Origin: Xanthocytophaga flava
GTDB taxonomy: Bacteria > Bacteroidota > Bacteroidia > Cytophagales > 172606-1
Direction of reading: 5' to 3'
NCBI GenBank assembly: GCA_030068525.1
Contig: JASJOS010000007.1
Coordinates: forward strand, 124,001-188,000
Length of the DNA stretch: 64,000 nt
A program made the translations under genes and the position numbers. Every line of letters starts with the position of its first letter. Position 1 is the first letter of the stretch. Below the pieces are notes generated by a model, which saw only the letters and a list, made by a program, of their open reading frames with translations, ran no database searches and had not been told where the DNA came from. Positions 53,572 to 62,859 of the stretch are shown here, in pieces.

Positions 53572-54300
53572 ATGACAAGTCTTAAAAATAAAGTTGCTGT
53601 GATAACAGGCGGCAACAGTGGAATAGGATATGCGACAGCGAAAGCATTGCGTGAAGCGGGGGCGAATGTAATTATAACAGGTCGAAGAAAGGAAGCAGTT
53701 GAAAAAGCCGCCCAAGACCTAAATGTAAGCAGCTTAGTGGCCGATCAGTCCATATTGTCGGACATTGAAAAGCTGGCAGCCAACGTTGCGCAGCAATTTG
53801 GTAAAGTGGATATATTACTAATCAATGCAGGGATCACAAAATTCGCACCTATTGAGCTGATAACAGAAAATGTATTTAATGAAGTCATGGATGTTAATTT
53901 CAAGGGCGCTTATTTTACCTTAAGTAAATTCATTCCTGTATTGAATGATGGTGCATCGGTAATACTCTTGTCTTCCACGTCTGCTACTATTTCCCCTCCA
54001 GGTGCATCGGTATATGCGGCAAGCAAGGCAGCATTGAATGCCGTAATGAAAATTGCCGCTCTTGAGTTGGCTTCACGAAAAATTCGTGTAAATTCCGTCA
54101 GTCCTGGCCCTGTATCTACGGAGATTATGAATAAACTTGGCCTGGATAAAAATATTGAGGAACAAATGATTGGCAGCATTCCATTAGCAAGGTTTGGAAA
54201 AGCCAGTGAAGTAGCAGATCTGATCACATTTTTATCAGGAGAAAATGCTTCATTTATTACGGGTTCTAATTTTCTCATTGATGGTGGTCAGTCTGTATAA
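53572..54300 (+). CDS. SDR-family oxidoreductase, second of the pair
   Basis: A 242-residue classical SDR from the ATG at 53572. Cofactor motif ITGGNSGIGYATAKALRE, INAG (LINAGIT), catalytic Ser in ILLSSTSAT and Tyr/Lys in VYAASKAALNAV; it ends FITGSNFLIDGGQSV, typical of the family. Translated in the same operon as the first SDR. The longer frame from 53500 overlaps the end of the first gene and is not used. Confidence 0.92.
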   Translation: MTSLKNKVAVITGGNSGIGYATAKALREAGANVIITGRRKEAVEKAAQDLNVSSLVADQSILSDIEKLAANVAQQFGKVDILLINAGITKFAPIELITENVFNEVMDVNFKGAYFTLSKFIPVLNDGASVILLSSTSATISPPGASVYAASKAALNAVMKIAALELASRKIRVNSVSPGPVSTEIMNKLGLDKNIEEQMIGSIPLARFGKASEVADLITFLSGENASFITGSNFLIDGGQSV

Positions 54301-54321
54301 CATGCAGTTGATGATGCCCGA

Positions 54322-55188
54322 ATGAGGAAGAACAAGAAAACACCTATGCTGGCAGAGATTGTTTGCTCAACACTAATGAAAGACAAAATGGAATTTAAAG
54401 CAAAATACATAACCGATGATATTAAACTTTCCTGGTATGAGGATAAGTTTTTCAAATCAGACATCATGTTTGATCATCACATGCTTGTGTGGTTTATTTC
54501 TGGGGAAACTAAAATTGTCCAGGCCGATGCCTCGTACATTTTTAAAAAGGGTGACATCTTCCTGATTCCCAGAAATCAGCTTGCTACTATTATCAATTAT
54601 CCGAAAGATGGTAGTCCTCATAAAACAGTGGTTATGCATCTATCTACTACCAGACTTCGGGAGTTTTACGCCAACCTGAATGTGAAACCAAAAGCATCAG
54701 AGCAGCGAATCCTTCATTATAACAATCATCCGTTATTGGAAAGTTGCCTCTCTTCTCTCATACCGTACTTTGATATGAAAGAGCTCCCAACGGAAATTGC
54801 TTCTTTGAAGATCACCGAAGCTATCAGCATTCTAAGAAGCATCGATAAGGGAATCGATAATGTATTGGCTAATTTTGAAGAGCCTGGAAAAATCGATCTG
54901 ATCACATACATGGAGAAAAACTTCATGTTCAATCTGCCTTTGGAAAAGTTCGGTTATCTCACTGGAAGAAGTCTCACCACGTTCAAAAGGGATTTTAGTA
55001 AGGCATTCAATACAACACCTCAGCGATGGCTTACGAAAAAACGATTGGAGCTGGCACATTACCAGTTTGTAGAGAAGAAAAAGAAGCCAATCGAAGTATG
55101 TTATGAGGTGGGCTTTGAAAACCTATCACATTTTTCGTATGCTTTCAAAAAGCAGTTTGGGTATGCCCCTTCCACATTGGTCGATTAA
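54322..55188 (+). CDS. AraC-family regulator of the SDR pair
   Basis: A 288-residue regulator. The N-terminal half is a cupin-like ligand domain (SDIMFDHHMLVWFISGETKI, FKKGDIFLIPRNQLATII). The C-terminal half is an AraC DNA-binding domain with two helix-turn-helix units (KFGYLTGRSLTTFKRDFSKA, IEVCYEVGFENLSHFSYAF). It follows the two SDR genes by 21 bp and probably controls their expression through the 11-bp repeats upstream. The start may be at 54388, which removes 22 poorly structured residues. Confidence 0.9.
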   Translation: MRKNKKTPMLAEIVCSTLMKDKMEFKAKYITDDIKLSWYEDKFFKSDIMFDHHMLVWFISGETKIVQADASYIFKKGDIFLIPRNQLATIINYPKDGSPHKTVVMHLSTTRLREFYANLNVKPKASEQRILHYNNHPLLESCLSSLIPYFDMKELPTEIASLKITEAISILRSIDKGIDNVLANFEEPGKIDLITYMEKNFMFNLPLEKFGYLTGRSLTTFKRDFSKAFNTTPQRWLTKKRLELAHYQFVEKKKKPIEVCYEVGFENLSHFSYAFKKQFGYAPSTLVD

Positions 55189-55373
55189 GAGAGGTGAGGC
55201 TGTCTATTTCAACTTACTACGATGATAAGTATATTCATTCTGCATCTGATCAGAAAATTTCTATCCGGAAAAAGAAAGTACCCGTGATCACGAATATGCA
55301 ATCGAATCATTTTTGTGTTTGACCAGAATACCGATCACTTCATAAACATATTCGAATAATGTTCAGATTAGCT

Positions 55374-55423
55374 ATTGACTTAAAGTCTGTTCATTCAAGA
55401 AAGTGAACAGACTTTAAGTCAAT
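55374..55423. repeat. 20-bp perfect inverted repeat after the AraC gene
   Basis: ATTGACTTAAAGTCTGTTCA (55374-55393) is perfectly complementary to 55404-55423, with a 10-nt loop. No T-run follows on either strand. It lies 186 bp after the AraC stop and 135 bp before the permease remnant. It is too far from the AraC stop to be a simple terminator. The rest of the 55189-55557 gap shows no gene. Confidence 0.75.
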
Positions 55424-55557
55424 GGTAAGACATATCAGAATTCTGATAAACTCGAAAAATTACTGGAATTCTAATAATGCCTACAAGCCATTAAAATTTT
55501 GATAGAAATAAGAACTAATACACTTACTTCGGCTCAAATAAATAAGGATCAACTTAT

Positions 55558-55617
55558 CTACTCTGAGCGAAGTGACTGAGTGGGATTGGCCAAGGCTGAC
55601 TGAATGGCGCAGATAAG
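55558..55617 (-). pseudogene. C-terminal remnant of an ABC permease
   Basis: On the minus strand the reading LICAIQSALANPTQSLRSE ends in TAG at 55560-55558. This matches the C-terminus of the permeases in this region, which end in sequences such as ALANPVKSLRSE and ALINPVKSLKTE. No FtsX membrane segments can be read upstream of it. The ABC ATPase gene lies directly upstream on the same strand, so it is the end of a lost permease gene. Confidence 0.65.
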
Positions 55618-55692
55618 ATTGGTTCTGACAGGATATTATCCAGATTATTCCAGCTGGCAGTAAAAAAGTTTACCTCCCAGAACCAGTATCTT

Positions 55693-56358
55693 TTATCCTT
55701 CAATCCGGCCATCAAACAGGTTGATGATCCGGCTTCCATACGCAGCGTTTTTCTCAGAGTGTGTTACCTGAATAATAGTTACGCCTTCCTGGTTTAACTG
55801 TTTGAACAGGTCCATAATTTCTTCGCCTTGCTTGCTGTTGAGGTTACCAGTTGGTTCATCAGCCAGGATTAGTTTGGGTTTGGTAATAATGGCACGGGCT
55901 ATACCTACCAACTGCTGTTGTCCACCTGATAACTGGCTAGGAAACAAATCTTTTTTTCCTACCATATGAAAACGGTCCAGAATGTCGGCTACCAGTGATT
56001 GACGCTCAGACGATTTCATGCCATGATACAGCAGCGGTGTTTCAATGTTTTCATATACTGTCAACTCATCAATCAGGTGGTAAGCCTGAAACACAAAGCC
56101 TATGTATTTTTTATAAAGTTCGGACCGCTGCTTTTCACGGATTTTATGTACAGGTTGTTCAATGAAATAGTACTCTCCTTCTGATGGTTCGTCCATCATA
56201 CCCAGAATATGTAACAATGTTGATTTTCCCGAACCGGATGGGCCCATAATGGAAATAAATTCGCCTTCCTGTACGTCAAAGTTCACATCCCGTAAAATAA
56301 ATGTTCTTCCAGCTTTAGAATCGTACCACTTGAATACCTTATTGAGTTGTAATAGCAT
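55693..56358 (-). CDS. ABC transporter ATP-binding protein, MacB/LolD type
   Basis: A 221-residue ATPase with Walker [11 protein letters not shown]-loop near [20 protein letters not shown], the signature [14 protein letters not shown] and Walker [14 protein letters not shown]. It pairs with MacB/FtsX-type permeases, as found in this region. Together they act as a mechanotransmission ABC system that works on periplasmic substrates or efflux partners. The permease remnant lies directly downstream, and the intact permeases lie upstream. Confidence 0.93.
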   Translation of the reverse strand: MLLQLNKVFKWYDSKAGRTFILRDVNFDVQEGEFISIMGPSGSGKSTLLHILGMMDEPSEGEYYFIEQPVHKIREKQRSELYKKYIGFVFQAYHLIDELTVYENIETPLLYHGMKSSERQSLVADILDRFHMVGKKDLFPSQLSGGQQQLVGIARAIITKPKLILADEPTGNLNSKQGEEIMDLFKQLNQEGVTIIQVTHSEKNAAYGSRIINLFDGRIEG

Positions 56359-56540
56359 GATGAATTAGTGAATGGTTAAATAGTTTTTTACTAAATAGTA
56401 ATATCTGTTTTCTTATACAATGCCTTTTCAGGATTTTATTGTTTTTTAATTAAGTTATCTAATCTTTCTTTCCTGTATTTTTTTAATTCCATCTATCTAT
56501 ATGAGAGCTTATTTTTTCTGAATATCACTCTTCCAACCCC

Positions 56541-56700
56541 TTACTTTTCTTTTGCTTGTCCAAAAGAAAAGTAACAAAAGAAAAAGACACCTCCAGCGAT
56601 GCTTCTACCCGCAAGGCCAAAGGCTAACCTCGCCGCAGGAGGAGGCAACGCACCTACACTTCCATACATGATTGAAGTTAACTTTACTCTCTTTGTAACA
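56541..56700. repeat. single copy related to the 38295-38783 element
   Basis: TTACTTTTCTTTTG (56541-56554) and CAAAAGAAAAGTAA (56561-56574) form a 14-bp perfect hairpin with loop CTTGTC. A GC-rich core follows (CCCGCAAGGCCAAAGGC at 56609) and then GGCAACGCACCTACACTTCC. The order and sequence match the right half of the element at 38295-38783, read on its minus strand, to about ATTGAAGT near 56675. It fills the ABC ATPase/permease gap (56359-56737). Confidence 0.7.
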
Positions 56701-56737
56701 TTGGAGACAGATAACTTTTTCATTCAAGTTATATCGT

Positions 56738-59164
56738 TTATTCATTCCTAAGTGAATTTACTGGATTACTTAAGGCAGCTTTGATCGTTTGAAAGCTTAC
56801 TGCCAGAATAGCAACGCCCATAATACACACTCCAGCCAAAGCAAAAATCCACCAAGAGATTTCTATGCGATAGGCAAACTTCTGCAACCATTGATTCATC
56901 AGGTACACACTGAGTGGAATGGCGATTACAAATGCAATAAGTATCAGTTTCAGGAAATCTTTAGAGAGTAATGTAAAGATGTTAGCAACCGTAGCTCCAA
57001 GCACTTTCCGGATACCAATCTCTTTGGTACGGCGTTCGGTAGCAAACGCTGCCAGTCCGATGAGTCCCAGGCAGGAGATGAAAATGGCCAGTGCACTAAA
57101 ATAGCCAAACAGCTTGCCTAATTGTTGTTCATTCATATACAGTTTTTCCAACCTATCATCTACATATGTATAGTCAAATTGCCTATCCGGAAAATGTTTT
57201 TTCCAGATAGACTCAATCTGAGCGGTAGTCTCAGCCAGTTTGCCCGGTCTGATACGAATCAATGGGTATCCATAACTATAGTGAGCATTGGCTCTTAGAA
57301 GGATGATTGGGACTTCATTATGAAAAGAAGTACTATGATAATCTGCCATTACCCCAATGATTCTGCCCTTCATTCCATTAAATTGAATAGAAGCACCAAT
57401 AGGATTTTTTAACCCTAATTTGCGTGCACCTGTTTCATTGATAATAAGTGATTTGCCAAGGTCTGTTGTTTCATATTTTGTCCAGTCCAGTTGCATCAGT
57501 GAGTCAATATTTATTCGGTCTGCCGCATAACTCATGTCAAAGTCTCTTCCCTCTTTCAGGGGGATCTGCATAGTTTTCAGAAAATCAAAATCAGCTCCTA
57601 ACCCATATACAGTAGCAGCCTGTCCTGCATTAAGAGGATCAGGTACTTTCATAGACATACCTCCGGAGGTCATGTCTCCAGGTCCCCATTGGCTTATGGT
57701 CATGGATACAACATTGGGATTTTGAAGAATTTCATGTTTAATAGCTGTAACATCTTTATCTACCCAGCCTTCAATATGCAGGAGATTATCTTTATAGAAT
57801 CCCAGATTTTTATGATTGATAAAATACAATTGCTTGTACACTACTATTGTGGCAACAATTAGTAATGTTGAAACAAAAAACTGTGTCACAACCAGTACCC
57901 GGCGGAGATTACCCCGATCATTAGCCTTGCCAAAGAAACCCTTGAGAACATTCGCAGGTTTATAGGAAGATAGTAGTAATGCCGGATAGATCCCTGTAAG
58001 GATGCTCACCAAAAAAGTAATAAGAGCCAGGCAAAGGAATAAAGGAATGCTTTGGGTAAAGTTGATGGTAAGTGGTTTGCCGATAAATGTATATAACACA
58101 GGTAATGTGAGTTTGTACATCCACAAAGACAATAACCAGCACAATGCAAAAAAGCCAACGGACTCAATCAGAAACTGCCAGATTACCTCTCTCCTGTTTG
58201 CCCCTAAGACCTTGCGTAAACCTGTTTCTCTACCTCTTTGTAATGATTGCGCTGTGGTGAGATTGACATAGTTGATACAGGCAAGGAGCAGTAGGAAGAC
58301 TGCTATTACAGAAAACAGGTAAATATACTGCATGTCTCCCAGACTGTCAGATCCGTCATTATCTATTGCGTGAGATTTTAGATGGACTTCCTGAAGAGGT
58401 TGAAATGCCAAACGTATTTTTGTCTCAGATTTTAGCAGTGTGGTAAGATAAGCAGATGCTTTTGCTGCCAGTTTTTCAGGGTTGACATTCTCATTCAATA
58501 GTACATATTGCGGATATACATTGCCAAAAAGAGAAAGCTCATCATAACTGGCTGCATATTTTTTCAGAAACAAAACATCAGCATACAAGTGAGAATTGGT
58601 AGGGATATTTTCGATCACTCCTGCTATTTTAAACGGTTCGGGAGAATCAGAGTTTGATACCCTGGGAATGATTTTTCCAACCGGATCTTCTTTACCAAAA
58701 AGCTGCTGTGCATATTTTTGGCTAATCACCAGTGTATTGTTGTTGAAGTCTACAGAGCTGATGCCTCCTTCCAGAAAGTGAAAATCAAACATCGGAAAAG
58801 CACCTGATTCTACTGCCCAAGTTTTGGCTGGAATAGTTTTGTTACCATACTTGAACTGCCATTCCAGATGATTGCCACGGGTATATGCCTCAACTTCAGG
58901 AAACTTGGTGTGTAACGTATTGGCTACATGAGAAATCAGAAAGGCTGATTTTTCTTCTGCTGTGCCATTTTGTTTCACCTCGACCAGACGAAATAGCTGA
59001 TTCTTTTTACTCCAGTGTTTGTCAGCGGAGACTTCATCAAGAATATAGGTGGTAATCAGCAGGCAGGCTGTTAAACCCAGTGTAAGACCTAAAAGATTAA
59101 CTGCGGAAATAACTTTGTGTTTCCAGAAGTTTCGTATAGCTATTTTCAAATAGTTCTTTACCAT
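56738..59164 (-). CDS. MacB/FtsX-type ABC permease
   Basis: An 808-residue permease of the MacB_PCD/FtsX family. One N-terminal membrane helix is followed by a periplasmic domain, a group of three or four helices (about 285-430), a second periplasmic domain, and a final group ending ALSNPVNSLRNE. It has the conserved family stretches TERRTKEIGIRKVLGATVAN and RGRETGLRKVLGANRREV. It probably works with the ATPase to the left (ends 55693). DUF2807 and further permeases lie upstream. Confidence 0.93.
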   Translation of the reverse strand: MVKNYLKIAIRNFWKHKVISAVNLLGLTLGLTACLLITTYILDEVSADKHWSKKNQLFRLVEVKQNGTAEEKSAFLISHVANTLHTKFPEVEAYTRGNHLEWQFKYGNKTIPAKTWAVESGAFPMFDFHFLEGGISSVDFNNNTLVISQKYAQQLFGKEDPVGKIIPRVSNSDSPEPFKIAGVIENIPTNSHLYADVLFLKKYAASYDELSLFGNVYPQYVLLNENVNPEKLAAKASAYLTTLLKSETKIRLAFQPLQEVHLKSHAIDNDGSDSLGDMQYIYLFSVIAVFLLLLACINYVNLTTAQSLQRGRETGLRKVLGANRREVIWQFLIESVGFFALCWLLSLWMYKLTLPVLYTFIGKPLTINFTQSIPLFLCLALITFLVSILTGIYPALLLSSYKPANVLKGFFGKANDRGNLRRVLVVTQFFVSTLLIVATIVVYKQLYFINHKNLGFYKDNLLHIEGWVDKDVTAIKHEILQNPNVVSMTISQWGPGDMTSGGMSMKVPDPLNAGQAATVYGLGADFDFLKTMQIPLKEGRDFDMSYAADRINIDSLMQLDWTKYETTDLGKSLIINETGARKLGLKNPIGASIQFNGMKGRIIGVMADYHSTSFHNEVPIILLRANAHYSYGYPLIRIRPGKLAETTAQIESIWKKHFPDRQFDYTYVDDRLEKLYMNEQQLGKLFGYFSALAIFISCLGLIGLAAFATERRTKEIGIRKVLGATVANIFTLLSKDFLKLILIAFVIAIPLSVYLMNQWLQKFAYRIEISWWIFALAGVCIMGVAILAVSFQTIKAALSNPVNSLRNE

Positions 59165-59274
59165 ACGTAATGGCTTGTTTGGGTGATACTGATTTGTGAT
59201 ATGCCAATATAAAGCCAGATTTTGAGAAATGCGTTTTTAGCCCGCTGATGCAGAAAAGAGGCATATAAAAACGA

Positions 59275-59302
59275 AAAGAGTGTCCGCAATCGGACACTCT
59301 TT
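59275..59302 (-). terminator. terminator of the DUF2807 gene
   Basis: AAAGAGTGTCCG (59275-59286) and CGGACACTCTTT (59291-59302) form a 12-bp perfect stem with loop CAAT. On the minus strand it lies 64 bp after the DUF2807 stop and is followed by TTTTCGTTTTTAT. Confidence 0.88.
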
Positions 59303-59365
59303 GTTCATTGACGAACGCATTCCGTGTTGATGTTTTCTATGTTGGACGATCCTTAAAAGAGTATG

Positions 59366-60106
59366 CTATTTTCTTTTAAGAGTATTATCACCCAACGTAA
59401 TCCATTTGCGCAGGCTACCTGTACCATTATTCACTACTGTAGACTCACCAAACGCTGTCATACGTATACGTTCAGAGGCATATAGGTCCATAAGCGTTTC
59501 GCCAAACAGACTGGTTTTAACCGTTTCTCCCAGAAGTTTTTCAGCATGGACCTTATTCTCACCAAATGCATTGTATTTTTGTGCTTTTGCTGTTCCACTA
59601 TAAATATCTACCCGGTTTTCGCCAAACAAGGATACTTTGAGTTTTCGAGCTTTTAAGCCTGCCAGTTCCACTCTGTTTTCACCATATAATTTCAGCTTTA
59701 GTTTCTGTGCTACGAGCGTATCATTGCAGGTAAGGTCCTGTTGTCCACGCATTTCTACATAGCTCAGTTGGCGATACGTGACATAGGCTCTCAGATGGGC
59801 TCCCGGATATAACCGTCGCCAGTAGGTAGCTTCCTTCCAGTTGCCTTCCTTTTTAGAATCAGTGATTTGTGCATCTGTTAGATACAACCGCAATGTTTTT
59901 CCTTTAGTTACCACATTAATCTTATCAGGTGTTACATTGTGGTATTCAATACGAACACTCTCTTTCTCTCCTTTGATCAATATCACATCAATAAGCGGAC
60001 TGGAAACAATTTTATTGAACTCCGGGAGATCTTTTGTCAGGGTTTGGGCTTGTGTAGTAGTAGCTGCCAGTGTCAATCCAACCAGGCAGGTGAAAAATGT
60101 TTTCAT
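59366..60106 (-). CDS. exported DUF2807 (GIN domain) protein
   Basis: A 246-residue protein from the ATG at 60106, with a signal peptide (residues 1-21, TQAQ). The mature part matches DUF2807: FNKIVSSPLIDVILIKGEKE, VRIEYHNVTPDKINVVTKGK, TLRLYLTDA, followed by repeated beta-helix-like rungs (LYGENRVELAG, LFGENRVDIYS, AFGENKVHAEK). The GIN domain probably forms a beta-solenoid that acts at the cell surface; function is not known. It lies between the two permease genes in the same direction. Confidence 0.88.
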   Translation of the reverse strand: MKTFFTCLVGLTLAATTTQAQTLTKDLPEFNKIVSSPLIDVILIKGEKESVRIEYHNVTPDKINVVTKGKTLRLYLTDAQITDSKKEGNWKEATYWRRLYPGAHLRAYVTYRQLSYVEMRGQQDLTCNDTLVAQKLKLKLYGENRVELAGLKARKLKVSLFGENRVDIYSGTAKAQKYNAFGENKVHAEKLLGETVKTSLFGETLMDLYASERIRMTAFGESTVVNNGTGSLRKWITLGDNTLKRK

Positions 60107-60135
60107 AGAGTCATAATTAGGTTTGGGAATCCTTG

Positions 60136-60182
60136 TTTCAGGTAGATGCATATCTTTTTACCGGGGTTGCATCTACCTGAAA
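60136..60182. repeat. 15-bp perfect inverted repeat between permease and DUF2807 genes
   Basis: TTTCAGGTAGATGCA (60136-60150) is complementary to 60168-60182, with a 17-nt loop. It sits 15 bp after the upstream permease stop. No T-run follows, so it may stabilise or punctuate the transcript. Confidence 0.6.
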
Positions 60183-60197
60183 AGATTGTTAAAAAAA

Positions 60198-62639
60198 TTA
60201 TTCTGTTTTCAGGGATTTAACCGGATTGATCAACGCCGCTTTCACTGCCTGGAAACTTACTGTAAGGAATGCTATGAGGAGTGCCATACATCCTGCGATT
60301 GCAAACATCCACCATTGTATCTCAATACGATAAGCAAACTTTTGCAGCCATTCATTCATGGCATACCAGGCTATAGGTCCTGCAATGAGAAGTGCGATAA
60401 GTACCAGTTTCAGAAAATCTTTGGATAATAGTTGCACTATATTGGTAATGCTGGCTCCTAGTACCTTCCGGATGCCAATCTCTTTGATGCGTTGTTCGGC
60501 TGTAAATGTTGCCAGTCCATATAGTCCCAGACATGAAATAAAGATGGCAATAAAGGTAAAGTAGCTTACAATAGTACCCATGCGTTGCTCTGTATCATAG
60601 TTCCGCTGAAAATCCTGATCCATGAAAGTGTACTCAAAGGGTTCTTCCGGATTGAATTTTTTCCATTGTGTTTCCATGAATTGCAGCATACTTTCCATTG
60701 AAGAAGTATTCACATTGACAACCATATAATTATAGTTTTGATTTCGATCTAATAAGAAACCAAACCGACCGATAGACTGCTGCAGTCCTTCATAATGGAA
60801 GTCTTTTACAACACCAATAATTTCATAGTCAAAAACCTCATTGTTCCAGTCAAAGTGTAGTCGCTTTCCTATGACGTTTTCGGGTGTATAACCAAATGCA
60901 GCTACTGCTTTTTCATTAAGTACAATGCGACTGTTCGTGTCTGCAGCAAAGTTTTTTGAAAACGGCCGTCCACTAATAACTTTAAAGCCAAGTGTCTCAA
61001 TAAAATTATAATCTACATCATTCAATTTCACATTGACTGATTCTGCTCCTGTTTTTCCGTCTGTGTAGAAATTCTGATCACGAGCCGAAAATATACCTGG
61101 GTAAGATCCGGCAGCAGCGGCTGAAACTACCTGGCTGTTCTTCTGTATTTCTGTTTTGAGGGCTTCATAACTGCTTTTAGTTGTTTTGGTACGTAATGGA
61201 ATAACAACCTGTTGGGCTTGCTTAAAACCAAGAGACTGATCTTTCAGGTAATTCATTTGTTTCCATACTACCAGTGAGGCCAGAATCAGGATGATAGAAA
61301 TTGAAAACTGAAATATAACAAGTCCTCTACGCAGGTTAACAGCTGCCAGTGTGTTGGTGAATTTTCCTTTCAACACTTTAATAGGTTGAAAAGAGGCCAG
61401 ATAAAAAGCCGGATAGCTACCTGCAATCAAACCTGTAATTATTGCCAGGGCAATAAATCCCAAAAAGGTAAATACATGTTGAGAAACCTCAATGTGAATA
61501 GAAGTACTGGCTAGTTGATTAAAAACCGGAAGGAATAAAAACACTAATACACTGGCAATGACCAGACCTAATATACTTAGTAATAGAGATTCACCAAGAA
61601 ACTGACTGATCAGCATTGCTTTCTCGGCTCCTACCACTTTACGTATACCTACTTCGGCAGCTCTCTTACCAGAACGAGCAGTAGACAGGTTCATAAAATT
61701 GATACAGGCAATCAGGAGGGTAAAGATGGCGATAGACGTAAGCAGATAAACATAGCTAATACTTCCTTTACCAGCCATTTGTCCATTATCTTCTGATTTA
61801 AGATGCAGATCAGAAACTGCCTCCAGAAACTGTTTTTTCTTGAATCCAGCTGCTTTCATATCTGCTCCCGCATATTTATTAATAAAAGCAGTTAACTTTT
61901 TCTCTAGTGCCTGAGGGTTGGAGCCTGGTTGGAGCCGAATGAATGTATAGAACATATTATTGAAGGCGAAGTTGCGGGCACTTCGTACATAAGCTCCCAT
62001 CTCTCCGCTACTCAGAGACATAAAAAATCGCCCGTCAATGGTTGATAACTTATCTGGTCGGAATACACCTGTGATTTTAAAGTCAATGTTGCCATTGCTG
62101 CTGGCAATATGTACAATCTTGTTTAATGCTGATTGATTACCAAACAGTTTCTGCGCAATCTCTTCTGAGACAACTACAGAATTAGGTTCATTCAATGCTG
62201 TGTGAGGTACACCTTCTATAAATTTGTATGAAAAAAGATCAAAGAAGGTTGAGTCTGCCATATACCCTTTGGACTCATAAAAAGACTTACTAACCTTTCC
62301 ATTTTCTGCAAGTTTAAAAATCGCCTTATCTTCATTAAAAGGTACAAATACACGGGTTGCCTGCTCTACTTCCGGAAAATCAGCTTTCAGCGTAAATGCC
62401 ATAGGTGCTGGAGTATAAGGCATATTCTTTGTCTGATCTGTAGTGACAAACGTTGTTCCTACCCGATACATATCTTCAGCTCGGGTGTGGTGTTTGTCAT
62501 AGCTGATTTCGTTTTGCACATACAAAAGAATAAGCATACAGCAAGCCATTCCTACAGATAGACCCAGAATATTAATGAATGAGAATGCTTTGTTCTTCTG
62601 AAGGTTCCGGAAGGCGATCTTAAAGTAATTGCGTAACAT
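60198..62639 (-). CDS. MacB/FtsX-type ABC permease
   Basis: An 813-residue permease of the same family as its neighbours. N-terminal MLRNYFKIAFRNLQKNKAFS leads into the first helix. Core family stretches are GKRAAEVGIRKVVGAEKAML in the first membrane group and AEQRIKEIGIRKVLGASITN in the second. It ends ALINPVKSLKTE. Two periplasmic MacB_PCD domains lie between. The upstream permease and downstream DUF2807 gene share its direction, so it belongs to the same cluster of related permeases formed by duplication. Confidence 0.94.
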   Translation of the reverse strand: MLRNYFKIAFRNLQKNKAFSFINILGLSVGMACCMLILLYVQNEISYDKHHTRAEDMYRVGTTFVTTDQTKNMPYTPAPMAFTLKADFPEVEQATRVFVPFNEDKAIFKLAENGKVSKSFYESKGYMADSTFFDLFSYKFIEGVPHTALNEPNSVVVSEEIAQKLFGNQSALNKIVHIASSNGNIDFKITGVFRPDKLSTIDGRFFMSLSSGEMGAYVRSARNFAFNNMFYTFIRLQPGSNPQALEKKLTAFINKYAGADMKAAGFKKKQFLEAVSDLHLKSEDNGQMAGKGSISYVYLLTSIAIFTLLIACINFMNLSTARSGKRAAEVGIRKVVGAEKAMLISQFLGESLLLSILGLVIASVLVFLFLPVFNQLASTSIHIEVSQHVFTFLGFIALAIITGLIAGSYPAFYLASFQPIKVLKGKFTNTLAAVNLRRGLVIFQFSISIILILASLVVWKQMNYLKDQSLGFKQAQQVVIPLRTKTTKSSYEALKTEIQKNSQVVSAAAAGSYPGIFSARDQNFYTDGKTGAESVNVKLNDVDYNFIETLGFKVISGRPFSKNFAADTNSRIVLNEKAVAAFGYTPENVIGKRLHFDWNNEVFDYEIIGVVKDFHYEGLQQSIGRFGFLLDRNQNYNYMVVNVNTSSMESMLQFMETQWKKFNPEEPFEYTFMDQDFQRNYDTEQRMGTIVSYFTFIAIFISCLGLYGLATFTAEQRIKEIGIRKVLGASITNIVQLLSKDFLKLVLIALLIAGPIAWYAMNEWLQKFAYRIEIQWWMFAIAGCMALLIAFLTVSFQAVKAALINPVKSLKTE

Positions 62640-62809
62640 GAGCAGTGTAGCAGTTTAGTTGTGCCAAATCTCTTACAAATGGTTTACCAAAAAAATAAAA
62701 GGCTGTTTTTAGAAAATTTACAACATGTTTGGAGATCTGAGATTACAATGATGTTCGAATACGAACACCATTGTCCAGTTACGTACATCCTTAAGATAGT
62801 GTACAAAGC

Positions 62810-62837
62810 AAAGGGATTGGTATTCCCCAATCCCTTT
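62810..62837 (-). terminator. terminator after the right-hand permease
   Basis: AAAGGGATTGG (62810-62820) and CCAATCCCTTT (62827-62837) form an 11-bp perfect stem with a 6-nt loop, 23 bp after the permease stop on the minus strand. The following tract is only moderately T-rich. Confidence 0.75.
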
Positions 62838-62859
62838 TACCTTACATACTAAAAATTCA

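Noticed and set aside
55554..55739. Minus-strand 61-codon frame overlapping the end of the ABC ATPase
   Set aside because: A different frame over the same DNA carries the permease tail, which matches neighbouring permeases, so this frame is not real.
56541..56723. Minus-strand 60-codon frame
   Set aside because: It is a translation of the repeat copy and has no independent support.
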